Positions 51,042-59,822 of a stretch of DNA of 64,000 bases are shown piece by piece. This DNA comes from Halomonas salipaludis (lineage in GTDB: Bacteria > Pseudomonadota > Gammaproteobacteria > Pseudomonadales > Halomonadaceae), in NCBI RefSeq assembly GCF_002286975.1, contig NZ_NSKB01000002.1, positions 682,001 through 746,000 on the forward strand, given 5' to 3'. The translations under genes were made by a program, and so were the position numbers. The notes below the pieces were generated by a model. It was not told where the DNA came from. It did no database searches and saw only the letters and a program-made list of their open reading frames with translations. Position 1 is the first letter of the stretch. Every line of letters begins with the position of its first letter.

Positions 51042-51839
51042 ATGAGCACATCTTACGATATGTCCCTTAAATACGGCGTCGACTTTAACTTTACCATTGA
51101 AGGGAAAGTCGTCGTGGTTACTGGGGGGCTCGGTGGTATTGCCACAGCCGCCAATGAGGCCTTGCTAAGCAAAGGCGCCAAGATCGCCATCTTCTATCCA
51201 GACTTCGAAAAAGACCGTGTCGACGAAGCGATGGGAAGATATCCCAGCGATCGCGTCCGTGCCTGGTGCTGTGATGTCACCAAAGAAGATCAGGTAGATG
51301 CCTGCATCGATGAGGTAATACAGCACTTCGGTACCATCGATGTACTCGTCAACGCCGCAGGCACCATCACTTTAACTCCTGCAGAAGAGATCTCCCTTAT
51401 CGAATGGCAACGCCAGGTGGATGTTAATTTCACCGCCCCCTTCCTATGCTCAAAGGCAGTCGGCCGCCATATGCTGACCCGTGGCAAGGGTGGCAAGATT
51501 ATCAATATTGCCTCCCAGGCAGCTACCGTCGCTATTGACCAGCATTGTGCCTATACATCTGCCAAAGCGGGGCTTCTCGGTATGACCAAGAGCCTAGCCA
51601 AGGAGTGGGGGCCGCGTGGCATCAATGTGAACAGTATTTCGCCTACCGTGGTGCTTACACCCATGGGTGCTGCCGCCTGGGAAGGGGAAAAGGGAGAACG
51701 GATGAAGTCGATGATTCCCATGGGAAGGTTTGCTTATACCGATGAGATCGCTGCCAGCATTCTTTTCCTGGCGTCTAACGGTAGCGATATGATAAATGGC
51801 GCCGACTTGATGATCGATGGAGGGTACACAATTTGGTAA
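51042..51839 (+). CDS. SDR-family polyol/sugar dehydrogenase (second of two)
   Basis: 265-residue short-chain dehydrogenase with the cofactor loop TGGLGGIATAANEA, VLVNAAGTITL, catalytic Ser in NIASQAAT and YTSAKAG. The C-terminal block (SPTVVLTPMG, GRFAYTDEIAASILFLAS, MINGADLMIDGGYTIW) resembles threitol- and ribitol-type dehydrogenases. The last Gly of the TGxxxGIG motif is Ala here. It may oxidise the same polyol at another position, or a different stereoisomer, to a ketose for the FGGY kinase. Distinctly AT-rich flanks. Confidence 0.88.
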   Translation: MSTSYDMSLKYGVDFNFTIEGKVVVVTGGLGGIATAANEALLSKGAKIAIFYPDFEKDRVDEAMGRYPSDRVRAWCCDVTKEDQVDACIDEVIQHFGTIDVLVNAAGTITLTPAEEISLIEWQRQVDVNFTAPFLCSKAVGRHMLTRGKGGKIINIASQAATVAIDQHCAYTSAKAGLLGMTKSLAKEWGPRGINVNSISPTVVLTPMGAAAWEGEKGERMKSMIPMGRFAYTDEIAASILFLASNGSDMINGADLMIDGGYTIW

Positions 51840-51906
51840 TAGAAAAATTTTTATGTAGAAGAACGGCAAAATAAACAAATCTTTGTACAGAAAAAGGATC
51901 ACAACA

Positions 51907-52887
51907 ATGAAGAGAAAAACACTCCAGCTTATCAAACAGTCCACAGCGCTGGCCTCAATGTCGGCCATGGTTTTCCTCACTGGCGTCAGCACGTTGCATG
52001 CTCAGGACAACAGTGTACAAGGCAACATCGCCATTCTCGTCAATTCACTGGATAACCCTTACTATGCTGCGGAAGCCAATGCCGCCAAGGCCCAAGCCGA
52101 AGAGTTGGGTTATGAAGCGAGGGTCTTTTCCCATAGCGAAGATGTGAATCGCCAGCGTGAACTTATCAACTCCATAGTAGCCCAAGGAGCAAATGGTATT
52201 GTACTGGACAATGCTGACTCATCAGCCAGCGTCGCAGCAGTGCGTTACGCCACGGAGCACAATGTGCCTGTTGTGTTGATCAACCGTGAGATTCCTGAGG
52301 ATGGTATTGCCATCGCACAGCTAACCCACAATAACGTGCAAGCAGCCTCTCAGGTCGCAGAGGCTTTTATCGAGAAGGTTGGTGAATCAGGGAAGTATGT
52401 CGAGCTGACCTGTAACTTGGCAGATAACAACTGCGTCACACGCTCCACCGCTTACCATCGCGTACTCGATCAGTACCCTGATCTGGAAATGGTCGCGCGC
52501 CAGGATGCCGGAGGTGAGCTACTGAGGGCTAAGCAAGCAATGGATTCCATTCTTCAAGAGCACTCAGACATCACTGGTGTCATTGCAGGTAACGGCCCGG
52601 TTGCGCTTGGAGCCATCGCGTCACTGGAAGCTGCTGGCATAACAGATGTCACTGTAGTCGGCATCGACGGCAGTAATGATGAGCGAGATGCGGTGCTGGA
52701 TGGAAGACTCTATGCAACTGCCATGCTCCAGGCTCAGGAGCTTGCCCGTCAGGGTGTCAATCAGCTGCACCAGTACCTCGAGACCGGAGAGACCGGAGAG
52801 TCGGAAGAGCGTCAGCTCTTTCGCGGAGTTCTGATCACGGAAGACAATGCCGATTACGTCAACGACTTCGAATATCAGAGTAACTAA
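51907..52887 (+). CDS. RbsB-type periplasmic sugar-binding protein
   Basis: 326-residue ABC-importer receptor. The ATG at 51907 starts a signal peptide ending near VSTLHAQD, and the mature fold begins GNIAILVNSLDNPYYAAEAN, typical of the ribose-binding protein group. Other landmarks are VLDNADSSASVAAV, VPVVLINREIP and VVGIDGSNDERDAVLDG. Its partners are the DUF2291 protein, ATPase and permease downstream. The ligand is likely a polyol or pentose-like sugar. Confidence 0.92.
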   Translation: MKRKTLQLIKQSTALASMSAMVFLTGVSTLHAQDNSVQGNIAILVNSLDNPYYAAEANAAKAQAEELGYEARVFSHSEDVNRQRELINSIVAQGANGIVLDNADSSASVAAVRYATEHNVPVVLINREIPEDGIAIAQLTHNNVQAASQVAEAFIEKVGESGKYVELTCNLADNNCVTRSTAYHRVLDQYPDLEMVARQDAGGELLRAKQAMDSILQEHSDITGVIAGNGPVALGAIASLEAAGITDVTVVGIDGSNDERDAVLDGRLYATAMLQAQELARQGVNQLHQYLETGETGESEERQLFRGVLITEDNADYVNDFEYQSN

Positions 52888-52954
52888 GCTGAGCGGTGGG
52901 AGTGGTGGATTCCACCACTTCCACTACATCATCGGAGTGATACGCGGTGCCGAT

Positions 52955-53605
52955 ATGAACAATACATCCTGTATAGCACGCACCTTCGGCTTGGCAATAT
53001 TGACGTCCACCACTCTGATCCTGAGTGGTTTCACGATTGTCTCATCCGAAGAGCTCATCGAGATAAAAACCGGAGGCACTCCCCCCTCCATAGATGCATC
53101 GTCGTTGCTCTATGACGACATCATTCCTTGGGCCTCATCCTCCACTAGAAATGTTGGCGAAGTATTATCGGCCATCGAGAATCAAGGTTTCGAAACGACC
53201 TGTGAAGAATATGGTATTCAGAAGGGGCAAGCCTTCCCCTGTACTTTCTGGATCCAGACTTCTGGCGTGATAGACAACATCGACACTTCTTCCCGTGTCG
53301 GAAAGATTACTCTCTCTGACACTGGTAGTGGAAGTGAAGTGGTGATCCTGTCAGGTCCCGTCATTCCCGGAACAGCCCTGCGTGATGGCTATCCCGACAT
53401 TGTCTACAACGACTTCAGCAACCAAGATGCTTTTGCCTCTTTTTCGGATGACCTAAACAATGAAGTGATCTCGATCATTGAAAACTTTGGTGAGGTCACA
53501 CCGGGTGATCGGATTAGCGTCGTGGGAGCCTATGCCACCTGGACTGGAATGGACTCAACAATCCAGGTTGTCCCAGTATCCCTTGAAAGAGTGGGAGGCG
53601 AATGA
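52955..53605 (+). CDS. DUF2291 family periplasmic protein
   Basis: 216-residue exported protein with an N-terminal hydrophobic signal (about residues 10-30; LSGFTIVSSEE). Conserved DUF2291 features are DTSSRVGKITLSD, SGPVIPGTALRDG and YNDFSNQDAFASFSDDLN. The family is regularly encoded with RbsB-type sugar importers, but its role is not established. Many relatives have a lipobox; here the region reads LSGF with no Cys, so it is likely membrane-anchored or free in the periplasm. The stop is followed by the ATPase ATG after 1 bp. Confidence 0.8.
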   Translation: MNNTSCIARTFGLAILTSTTLILSGFTIVSSEELIEIKTGGTPPSIDASSLLYDDIIPWASSSTRNVGEVLSAIENQGFETTCEEYGIQKGQAFPCTFWIQTSGVIDNIDTSSRVGKITLSDTGSGSEVVILSGPVIPGTALRDGYPDIVYNDFSNQDAFASFSDDLNNEVISIIENFGEVTPGDRISVVGAYATWTGMDSTIQVVPVSLERVGGE

Positions 53606-53606
53606 C

Positions 53607-55169
53607 ATGACAGTTCCCCCAGTCATTGATAAGCACCACGCCGAGAAGACTCCTTTGGTCAAGGTGAGAGAGGTGAGCAAACTCTACCCAGGAACCTTGG
53701 CATTAGATAACGTCAATTATGAGGTTTTTCCCGCCAGTGTTAATGTGCTTATTGGGGAGAATGGCGCTGGAAAATCGACGCTGATGAAAATTCTTGCGGG
53801 CGTGGAGCGACCTTCCAGTGGCAAGCTCTTGGTCGGGGACAAGCCGGTAAACTTTCATAGTATTCGAGCTGCGGAGCGAGCTGGTATTGGCATCATCTTT
53901 CAGGAGCTCAACCTCTTTCAAGACATGTCCATTGCCGAGAATCTATTCATTGGCAAAGAAATGTTGAAGTCAGGCCTTATAGATACCGACGCCCAGCACC
54001 ATGTAGCCAAGAAACTTCTCGAGCGGGTTGGGCTTGATATTGATCCCACGACCCGTATAGGTGATCTCTATGTAGGGCAGCAGCAGCTGGTCGAGATAGC
54101 GCGTGTGCTCAGCCGTGATGTAAGCGTACTGATCATGGATGAGCCGACCTCTGCACTGAGCCAAAAGGAGGTACAGGTCCTGTTCGGTATCATCGACACC
54201 CTGCGCAGCCAGGGAGTGGCGATTATCTATATCTCTCATCGTCTCGAGGAGATCATGAGGATTGGTGATCATATCACAGTGCTACGCAATGGACGTATTG
54301 TGGGTATCGATGAGGTGAATAATATCGATATTCCCTGGATCGTTCAGAAAATGGTGGGGAGCGAAAAGAAACAGTTTGATTACCAACCGCGTGATCTTGG
54401 TGAATCCATCCTATCAGTGCGCGATCTTGTGCTTAAACGCATCAACGGCACCATGGCTCTTGATCACGTCAACTTCGACGTAAAACGTGGTGAGGTTATA
54501 GGTATCTATGGACTCATGGGCGCTGGGCGTACCGAGTTGATGGAAGTCTTGCTGGGGCTTCATCGCAATGCCAGCGGCGAAATCGTATTCGATGGCCAGG
54601 TGCTGAAGAAAGGGAAGCCCGCCAACCGCATTAAGGCAGGTATTGCACTTGTGCCAGAGGACCGACAGAGCTTTGGTATGATTCAGCCTATGTCCGTCAA
54701 GGACAACATGACCCTGTCGAGCATCGGCCGTTATTGTTCAAAACTATTAGGCCTGCGCCTTATCAGGCGGCGTTTAGAGACGGAGAACTGTGATGAAATC
54801 ATCCAAAGGCTAGGCATCAAAGCACCGCATGCGGACCACGCAATCACTACCCTGAGTGGCGGGAACATGCAAAAGGTCATCATCGGCAAGGCATTGCTAA
54901 CTCAACCCAAGGTGCTGCTTTTCGATGAGCCGACTCGGGGGGTCGATGTTGGCGCCAAGGCTGATATCTATCGCGCGATGAGTGATATCGCGGCTCAAGG
55001 TGTCTCTGTCATTTACACTTCGTCCGAACTGGATGAAGTGTTGGCGGTTTCTGACCGTGTTCTCGTAATGGCCGGAGGAAAAATCACTGCTTCACTGACT
55101 CGAGATGACGCAGAGCGTGATCTGATTACGAGAATGGCTTCTCCCACTACGCCTGCGACCATTCATTAA
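53607..55169 (+). CDS. Sugar ABC transporter ATPase, RbsA-type (two nucleotide-binding domains)
   Basis: 520-residue double ATPase. The first domain has Walker A IGENGAGKSTLMK, a Q-loop (GIIFQELNLF) and Walker B VLIMDEPTSALS; its signature region YVGQQQLVEIAR is a variant. The second has the degenerate Walker A GLMGAGRTELMEVLL usual for RbsA/MglA proteins, signature LSGGNMQKVIIGKAL and LLFDEPTRGVDVG. It energises import by the following permease. GGGAGG precedes the ATG at 53607. Confidence 0.95.
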   Translation: MTVPPVIDKHHAEKTPLVKVREVSKLYPGTLALDNVNYEVFPASVNVLIGENGAGKSTLMKILAGVERPSSGKLLVGDKPVNFHSIRAAERAGIGIIFQELNLFQDMSIAENLFIGKEMLKSGLIDTDAQHHVAKKLLERVGLDIDPTTRIGDLYVGQQQLVEIARVLSRDVSVLIMDEPTSALSQKEVQVLFGIIDTLRSQGVAIIYISHRLEEIMRIGDHITVLRNGRIVGIDEVNNIDIPWIVQKMVGSEKKQFDYQPRDLGESILSVRDLVLKRINGTMALDHVNFDVKRGEVIGIYGLMGAGRTELMEVLLGLHRNASGEIVFDGQVLKKGKPANRIKAGIALVPEDRQSFGMIQPMSVKDNMTLSSIGRYCSKLLGLRLIRRRLETENCDEIIQRLGIKAPHADHAITTLSGGNMQKVIIGKALLTQPKVLLFDEPTRGVDVGAKADIYRAMSDIAAQGVSVIYTSSELDEVLAVSDRVLVMAGGKITASLTRDDAERDLITRMASPTTPATIH

Positions 55170-55180
55170 GGAGTTATAAA

Positions 55181-56245
55181 ATGTCCTCAGTTAGCGATGT
55201 TGGCGTACCAGATAATGTCGAACATAAAGCCAGCCTTCGGCTATCAAAAGCGCTCCTTCTGGTTCTCAAGCTTAGAATATTTGTCGCCTTATTCGTTGTA
55301 ATTGCTTACTTCTCATTGACAGTGAACAACTTCCTAACCACCTCCAACATGTTGATAATGGCCCAGCATATCACCGTTATCGGCATTCTGGCGGTCGGGA
55401 TGACACTCGTTATCTTGACGGGAGGCATCGACCTCTCGGTAGGATCGACTGTAGGGCTCAGCGGCATGGTTGCGGGCTTCCTCCTGATGCAGGGAATCTC
55501 CATTGGAGATTACACTATATTTTTCAACGTCCCTGAGGTCATTTTATTGACCTGTTTGATCGGCGCTTTGATCGGTTACATCAACGGTTCGCTGATCACC
55601 TACCTCAACGTGGCACCCTTTATCGCCACACTCGGTATGCTCTATGTCGTTCGTGGTGCCGCCTTATTGATGAACGATGGTGGAACTTACTCTCAGCTCC
55701 GGGGTCATGAAGCACTCGGTAATACTGGCTTTTCCCTCTTGGGCAACGGTTCCTTTCTGGGAATCGGTATCCCCGTCTGGATACTGGCCATCCTGGCCCT
55801 CATCACATGGCTGGTCAGTCTCAGGACACCTTTTGGGCGCTACGTCTATGCCATTGGCGGCAATGAGCATGCGGCAGTGTTCTCAGGTCTCAGGGTTCGC
55901 AAGATCAAGCTATGGGTGTATGTATTCTCGGGCTTCTGTGCCGCGTTGGTGGGGCTGGTGGTCACCTCCCAGCTCCAGACGGGCCACCCCATGACCGGTG
56001 ATACTTACGAGCTGCGTGCCATCGCCGCCGTGGTGTTGGGAGGCACCGCACTCGCTGGCGGGCGTGGCTCGGTCATCGGCTCGGTTATCGGTGCCTGTGT
56101 CATCAGCATCCTCAACGATGGCATGGTCATGTCCGGTGTCAGCAACTTCTGGCAAATGGTGATCATGGGCCTGGTGATCATCGTCGCCGTCGTCATCGAC
56201 CAACTCCAGCAGCGCCTGCAGAAGAAGGTGATGGTGACCACCTGA
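55181..56245 (+). CDS. Sugar ABC transporter permease, RbsC-type
   Basis: 354-residue membrane subunit with eight to ten helices. Family motifs are GMTLVILTGGIDLSVGSTVG near residue 80, YLNVAPFIATLGMLYVVRG, and the ATPase-contact loop TYELRAIAAVVLGGTALAGG near residue 275, ending in GSVIGA. It follows the ATPase gene after 11 bp, completing the importer. Confidence 0.95.
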   Translation: MSSVSDVGVPDNVEHKASLRLSKALLLVLKLRIFVALFVVIAYFSLTVNNFLTTSNMLIMAQHITVIGILAVGMTLVILTGGIDLSVGSTVGLSGMVAGFLLMQGISIGDYTIFFNVPEVILLTCLIGALIGYINGSLITYLNVAPFIATLGMLYVVRGAALLMNDGGTYSQLRGHEALGNTGFSLLGNGSFLGIGIPVWILAILALITWLVSLRTPFGRYVYAIGGNEHAAVFSGLRVRKIKLWVYVFSGFCAALVGLVVTSQLQTGHPMTGDTYELRAIAAVVLGGTALAGGRGSVIGSVIGACVISILNDGMVMSGVSNFWQMVIMGLVIIVAVVIDQLQQRLQKKVMVTT

Positions 56246-56291
56246 CATCTTAGGCTGCGTCGAGACTCATTCCTTGCCCGATACGCTCAAT

Positions 56292-56319
56292 CAGGGTGAA
56301 GGTCCCCACTTTCACCCTG
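56292..56319. terminator. Hairpin after the ABC transporter genes
   Basis: CAGGGTGAA (56292-56300), loop of 10, TTCACCCTG (56311-56319). It is a perfect 9-bp stem in the 183-bp gap before the transaldolase gene, with no T run after it. It probably attenuates read-through from the importer genes. Confidence 0.5.
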
Positions 56320-56428
56320 CCACCGTCACACTATCAGAGGTATCGGGCCGCGACGTGGCCTGATGCCCTCTCACTCTCGCGTGACGCTTGCTTATCCATG
56401 TTTACTCGCCTAATCATTGGAGGTCTTC

Positions 56429-57382
56429 ATGCCATCTAAACTCGATACCCTGCGCCGGCACTCTCTGGTCGTCGCCGACACCGGCGACCTCGACGCCATC
56501 AAGCGCTATCGTCCCCAGGACGCCACCACCAACCCATCCTTGATCCTCAAGGCATTCGAACTGCCCGGATACCAGGACCTGATCGATGATGTGCTGAGCG
56601 AGGCACGGAGCGAGGCAGGCGATCTTGCCGAGCGCACAAGTCAGTGCGTAGACCGCCTGGCGGTCGCCATGGGCAGCGAAATTGCCGACGTAGTGCCAGG
56701 CAGGGTCTCTACCGAGGTGGCAGCCCGACTCTCCTTCGACACCCAGGCCAGCATTCGCAAGGCACACGAGTTGGTCGAGCTATATGCGCGACGTGGTGTA
56801 GGTCGCGACCGCGTGCTGATCAAGCTGGCCTCGACCTGGGAGGGTATTCGTGCCGCCGAGGTGCTGGAGAAGGAAGGCATTCAGTGCAACCTGACGCTGC
56901 TGTTCAGTGACGCTCAGGCCCAGGCCTGCTTCGATGCCGGCGTCTTCCTGGTATCCCCCTTCGTCGGGCGAGTCACCGACTGGCACAAGAAGGAGAGCGG
57001 ACGCGACTATGCCCCGACAGAGGATCCCGGCGTTAACTTCGTGCACGGCGTCTGCGCAAGGGTCGGACGCGGCGGCTACGACACTGTGGTGATGGGGGCC
57101 AGCTTCCGCACCATCGACCAAGTCCTGGCCCTGGCCGGCTGCCCGCGGCTGACCATTTCACCGGCACTACTGGAAGAGCTGGCGGCCGAGGAAGGCGATG
57201 TCGAGAAAGCCGTCGAGCTCCCGGATGCCACCGCGCCCCTTGCACCACTCGATGAGCCAACCTTCCGCTGGGAGCATAACCAAGATGCCATGGCCACCGA
57301 GAAATTGGCCGAGGGCATCAGGCGCTTCGCCGACGACCAGCAAACCCTCGAGACACTCATCGCCAAGCGTCTGACTGCGTAA
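56429..57382 (+). CDS. tal: Transaldolase (TalB type)
   Basis: 317-residue transaldolase moving dihydroxyacetone units between sugar phosphates. The Schiff-base lysine is Lys132 in RVLIKLASTWEG, the same number as in E. coli TalB. Other landmarks are DATTNPSLILKA, NLTLLFSDAQAQAC and VSPFVGRVTDWHKK. GGAGG lies 5 nt before the ATG at 56429. Together with the split transketolase it links a phosphorylated ketose to glycolysis. Its GC content is again high, unlike the importer genes before it. Confidence 0.95.
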   Translation: MPSKLDTLRRHSLVVADTGDLDAIKRYRPQDATTNPSLILKAFELPGYQDLIDDVLSEARSEAGDLAERTSQCVDRLAVAMGSEIADVVPGRVSTEVAARLSFDTQASIRKAHELVELYARRGVGRDRVLIKLASTWEGIRAAEVLEKEGIQCNLTLLFSDAQAQACFDAGVFLVSPFVGRVTDWHKKESGRDYAPTEDPGVNFVHGVCARVGRGGYDTVVMGASFRTIDQVLALAGCPRLTISPALLEELAAEEGDVEKAVELPDATAPLAPLDEPTFRWEHNQDAMATEKLAEGIRRFADDQQTLETLIAKRLTA

Positions 57383-57420
57383 TGTCCGTTATCAAATGAA
57401 CACGCAGCCGGCCCCATACC

Positions 57421-57954
57421 GGTGAAACCAGCGCTAGCACGTTGAAAGATCTGGTCCGCCGCTATGTGTTGGTCGGTCACTCCGAGCGTCACAGTCTTTA
57501 CGGCGAATCCGACATCGCCGTTACGGCAGAATTTACCACCGCCCAAGCAGCCGGCCTGGTGCCAGTACTCTGCTTGGGTGAAACACTCACCCAACGCCAG
57601 AGCGGCGACACCGAAGCGATCGTATCACGGTAGCCAAAGGAGATAATCGACACCCTCGGTATCGAAGCCTTTAGTCACAGCGTGGTTGCCTACGAGCCGA
57701 TTTGGGCCATCGGCACCGGCAAAACCGCCTCTCTCGAACAGATCCAGTCTGTGCACGCTTTTATACGCACATTACTGGCTAGACAGTCCGCACCGATCGC
57801 CGCGAGCCTTCCGCTACTCTACGGCGGCAGCGTCAAAGCCGACAATGCCGCAGACTTGCTGGCCCAGCCGAACATCGACGGCGGCCTGATCGGGGGTGCC
57901 ACACTGGATGCTCACGCATTCAGCCAGATATGCTGGGCTGCGGCTGATCGTTGA
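57421..57954 (+). pseudogene. tpiA: Broken triose-phosphate isomerase (tpiA/eryH-like)
   Basis: Remnant of a TIM-barrel isomerase. It begins abruptly at GETSASTLKDLVRRYVLVG, so roughly the first 90 residues, with the catalytic Asn-Lys, are missing. It keeps the catalytic His (VGHSERHSLYGES) and Glu ([17 protein letters not shown]) and the phosphate-binding [12 protein letters not shown] and [14 protein letters not shown]. An in-frame TAG at 57631-57633 interrupts it. It may derive from a pathway-specific isomerase such as EryH of erythritol operons rather than the housekeeping gene; that is inference. Confidence 0.87.
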
Positions 57955-58052
57955 GAACTCGCCCCTAGAACAGTAAGCGATCCCCAGCCTTACCCAGCGG
58001 CAAGTCTGATCTTAATTTGTAACGATCCTCCAAATGTCAGTATAGCCACTAC

Positions 58053-58799
58053 CTAGCGCCGCCCCTGCCTCCGGCCGGGGCGGATCAGCTTGACCCGCGC
58101 CTTGCCCCGGCGCCGCTTGGGCGGCGGCGTAGTGTCAGGCTCTGATGTGAGCGACGGCTGGTCGGCGGAGGGTGGTGGCTCGGTGACCACCCAAGCGAAG
58201 GTCGGCAGTGCCAACCGCCAGCGAATCGCCGCCAGGCGCAGGCCGAGGGTCACCGCCAGCCCCAGGCCGATGGCCACGGCGGTGGGCGCCTGCCAGGCGC
58301 TGAGCAGCACGAACGCCGTGCCGCCAGCGATCGACGCCGTGGCGTAGACCTCCTGGCGCAGTACCATCGGCACGCGGCGCGCCAGCATGTCACGGATCAT
58401 GCCGCCGGCGACCCCAGTCATCAGCCCCATCAGCACCGCCACCACGCCGGGACTGTCCAGCAGCAGCGCCTTGTGGGCGCCGATCACCGTGAATAGCGCC
58501 AGGCCGAAGGCGTCGGTCACCGGCAGGAAGGTGCGCGTCAGGCGGTGGATATAGTGAAAGCCGAGAATCGACACCGCCACCGTGGCCAGAATCACCCACA
58601 GATAGGTTGGGTCGCTGACCCAGAACACCGGCCGCACGCCCAGCACCAAGTCGCGCAGGGTGCCGCCGCCGATACCGGTCACCGCCGCCAGCACCAGCAT
58701 GCCGAAGGGGTCCATCCGCGAACGGCAGGCGAGTATCACCCCCGACAGCGCAAAGACGATCACCCCGGCCATGTCCAGCCAATAGATCCACCCCGTCAC
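58053..58799 (-). CDS. TRIC/UPF0126-family membrane protein (YicG-like)
   Basis: 248-residue inner-membrane protein of the bacterial TRIC-type cation channel family, with seven helices in two repeats. Each repeat has a GGGTLRD or GGMIRD signature (VTGIGGGTLRDLVLG and MTGVAGGMIRDMLARR). A basic, proline-rich tail (PPPKRRRGKARVKLIRPGRR) extends beyond usual members. The GTG at 58799 is preferred because GGGGAGAG precedes it and relatives start directly at the YWLDMAG helix; an ATG at 58832 would add 11 residues. Confidence 0.85.
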   Translation of the reverse strand: MTGWIYWLDMAGVIVFALSGVILACRSRMDPFGMLVLAAVTGIGGGTLRDLVLGVRPVFWVSDPTYLWVILATVAVSILGFHYIHRLTRTFLPVTDAFGLALFTVIGAHKALLLDSPGVVAVLMGLMTGVAGGMIRDMLARRVPMVLRQEVYATASIAGGTAFVLLSAWQAPTAVAIGLGLAVTLGLRLAAIRWRLALPTFAWVVTEPPPSADQPSLTSEPDTTPPPKRRRGKARVKLIRPGRRQGRR

Positions 58800-58955
58800 G
58801 CCATGCTCTCCCCTGCTGTTTGGCATCAGCATACGCCAAGCGAGCCGCCAGGCCGACCACTCGTCGCAGCGCTGGAATCCCTTTGGGACCTAACCACGAC
58901 GCCCGCGGCGGGCGCGGGCGTCTGGGGGATTTGCGGTGGTGGGGTGGCCGTGAGG

Positions 58956-59435
58956 TCAGTGGCCGTGCTCTTCCAGCCAGGCTTCGAGGAAGGCGATCTC
59001 CTCCTCCTGGGCGTCGATGATCTCACGGGCCAGCTGCTGCAGCGCCTCGTCCTCACCATGTTCGAGGACGATATTGGCCATGTCGATGGCGCCCTGGTGG
59101 TGGGGGATCATGCCACGTGCGAAGTCGACGTCGGCGTCACCGGTAAAGCCGCCCATCATGCCCTCGTGCATGCGATCGTTGGCTTCGCGGTAGGCCTGCA
59201 CTGCGGGACCGTCGGCGTGCGCCTGGTCATCCATCTGATGATCGCCGTGGGCGTGCTCGTCGCCCTGGGTTTGCTCTTGGCCATGATCGTGCTCGTGGCT
59301 GCCGGCCTCGGCCAGCGGGCTCAGCGCCAGCACCGTGGCCACTCCCAGGCTGCCCAACAGCAGCGCCAGCGGCCCGCGGGAGGTGTCGGCATCATAGGCA
59401 GCGGCACGGGGTTCGGTCTGGGTAGATCGCATCAT
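58956..59435 (-). CDS. DUF305 family exported protein, His-rich
   Basis: 159-residue protein with an N-terminal signal-anchor helix (residues about 20-43), a His/Asp/Glu-rich spacer (SHEHDHGQEQ, then DEHAHGDHQMDD) and a ferritin-like DUF305 domain with the hallmark GMIPHHQGAIDMA near residue 108. Such proteins are often linked to copper handling; the His-rich spacer would bind metal. AGGAG lies 6 nt before the ATG at 59435. No copper operon is next to it. Confidence 0.88.
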   Translation of the reverse strand: MMRSTQTEPRAAAYDADTSRGPLALLLGSLGVATVLALSPLAEAGSHEHDHGQEQTQGDEHAHGDHQMDDQAHADGPAVQAYREANDRMHEGMMGGFTGDADVDFARGMIPHHQGAIDMANIVLEHGEDEALQQLAREIIDAQEEEIAFLEAWLEEHGH

Positions 59436-59606
59436 GAAAAACTCCTGGTTCCTGAAAGGCATCGTGTCAAGCCATCAATGTAAAAGCCATGGGTAGCCCA
59501 CAGGTCAAGCAGTATGAGTGAGCTCGGTCAGTGCCTGGAGAAACTTGAAATCCGCGCCCTCGCGGCCGCATGCTAGCGGCATTGCAGCCATCCTTGGAGC
59601 CTGACC

Positions 59607-59822
59607 ATGCGCCGCCTGACATCTACTCTACCGCAGCTGTGCGGCCTGACATTGACCCTGGTCATGCTGGCGGGCTGCACCGTGAACACCTTCCCCGACG
59701 GCAGCCGCGAAACCATGTGGGGCGTGCCCCAGGAAGACAGCCCCGGCGAGCAGCAGCGTCCCGGCACCTACCGCGACGAAACCGGCGAGATTCGCGGCCA
59801 GACCGAGGTGCCTGAGCGCTAG
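59607..59822 (+). CDS. Small predicted lipoprotein
   Basis: 71-residue protein with a signal peptide and lipobox VMLAGC at residues 19-24. The mature part is short, hydrophilic and proline/glutamate-rich, with no motif I recognise. Its stop overlaps that of the convergent zapE gene by 4 bp. Unknown function. Confidence 0.62.
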   Translation: MRRLTSTLPQLCGLTLTLVMLAGCTVNTFPDGSRETMWGVPQEDSPGEQQRPGTYRDETGEIRGQTEVPER

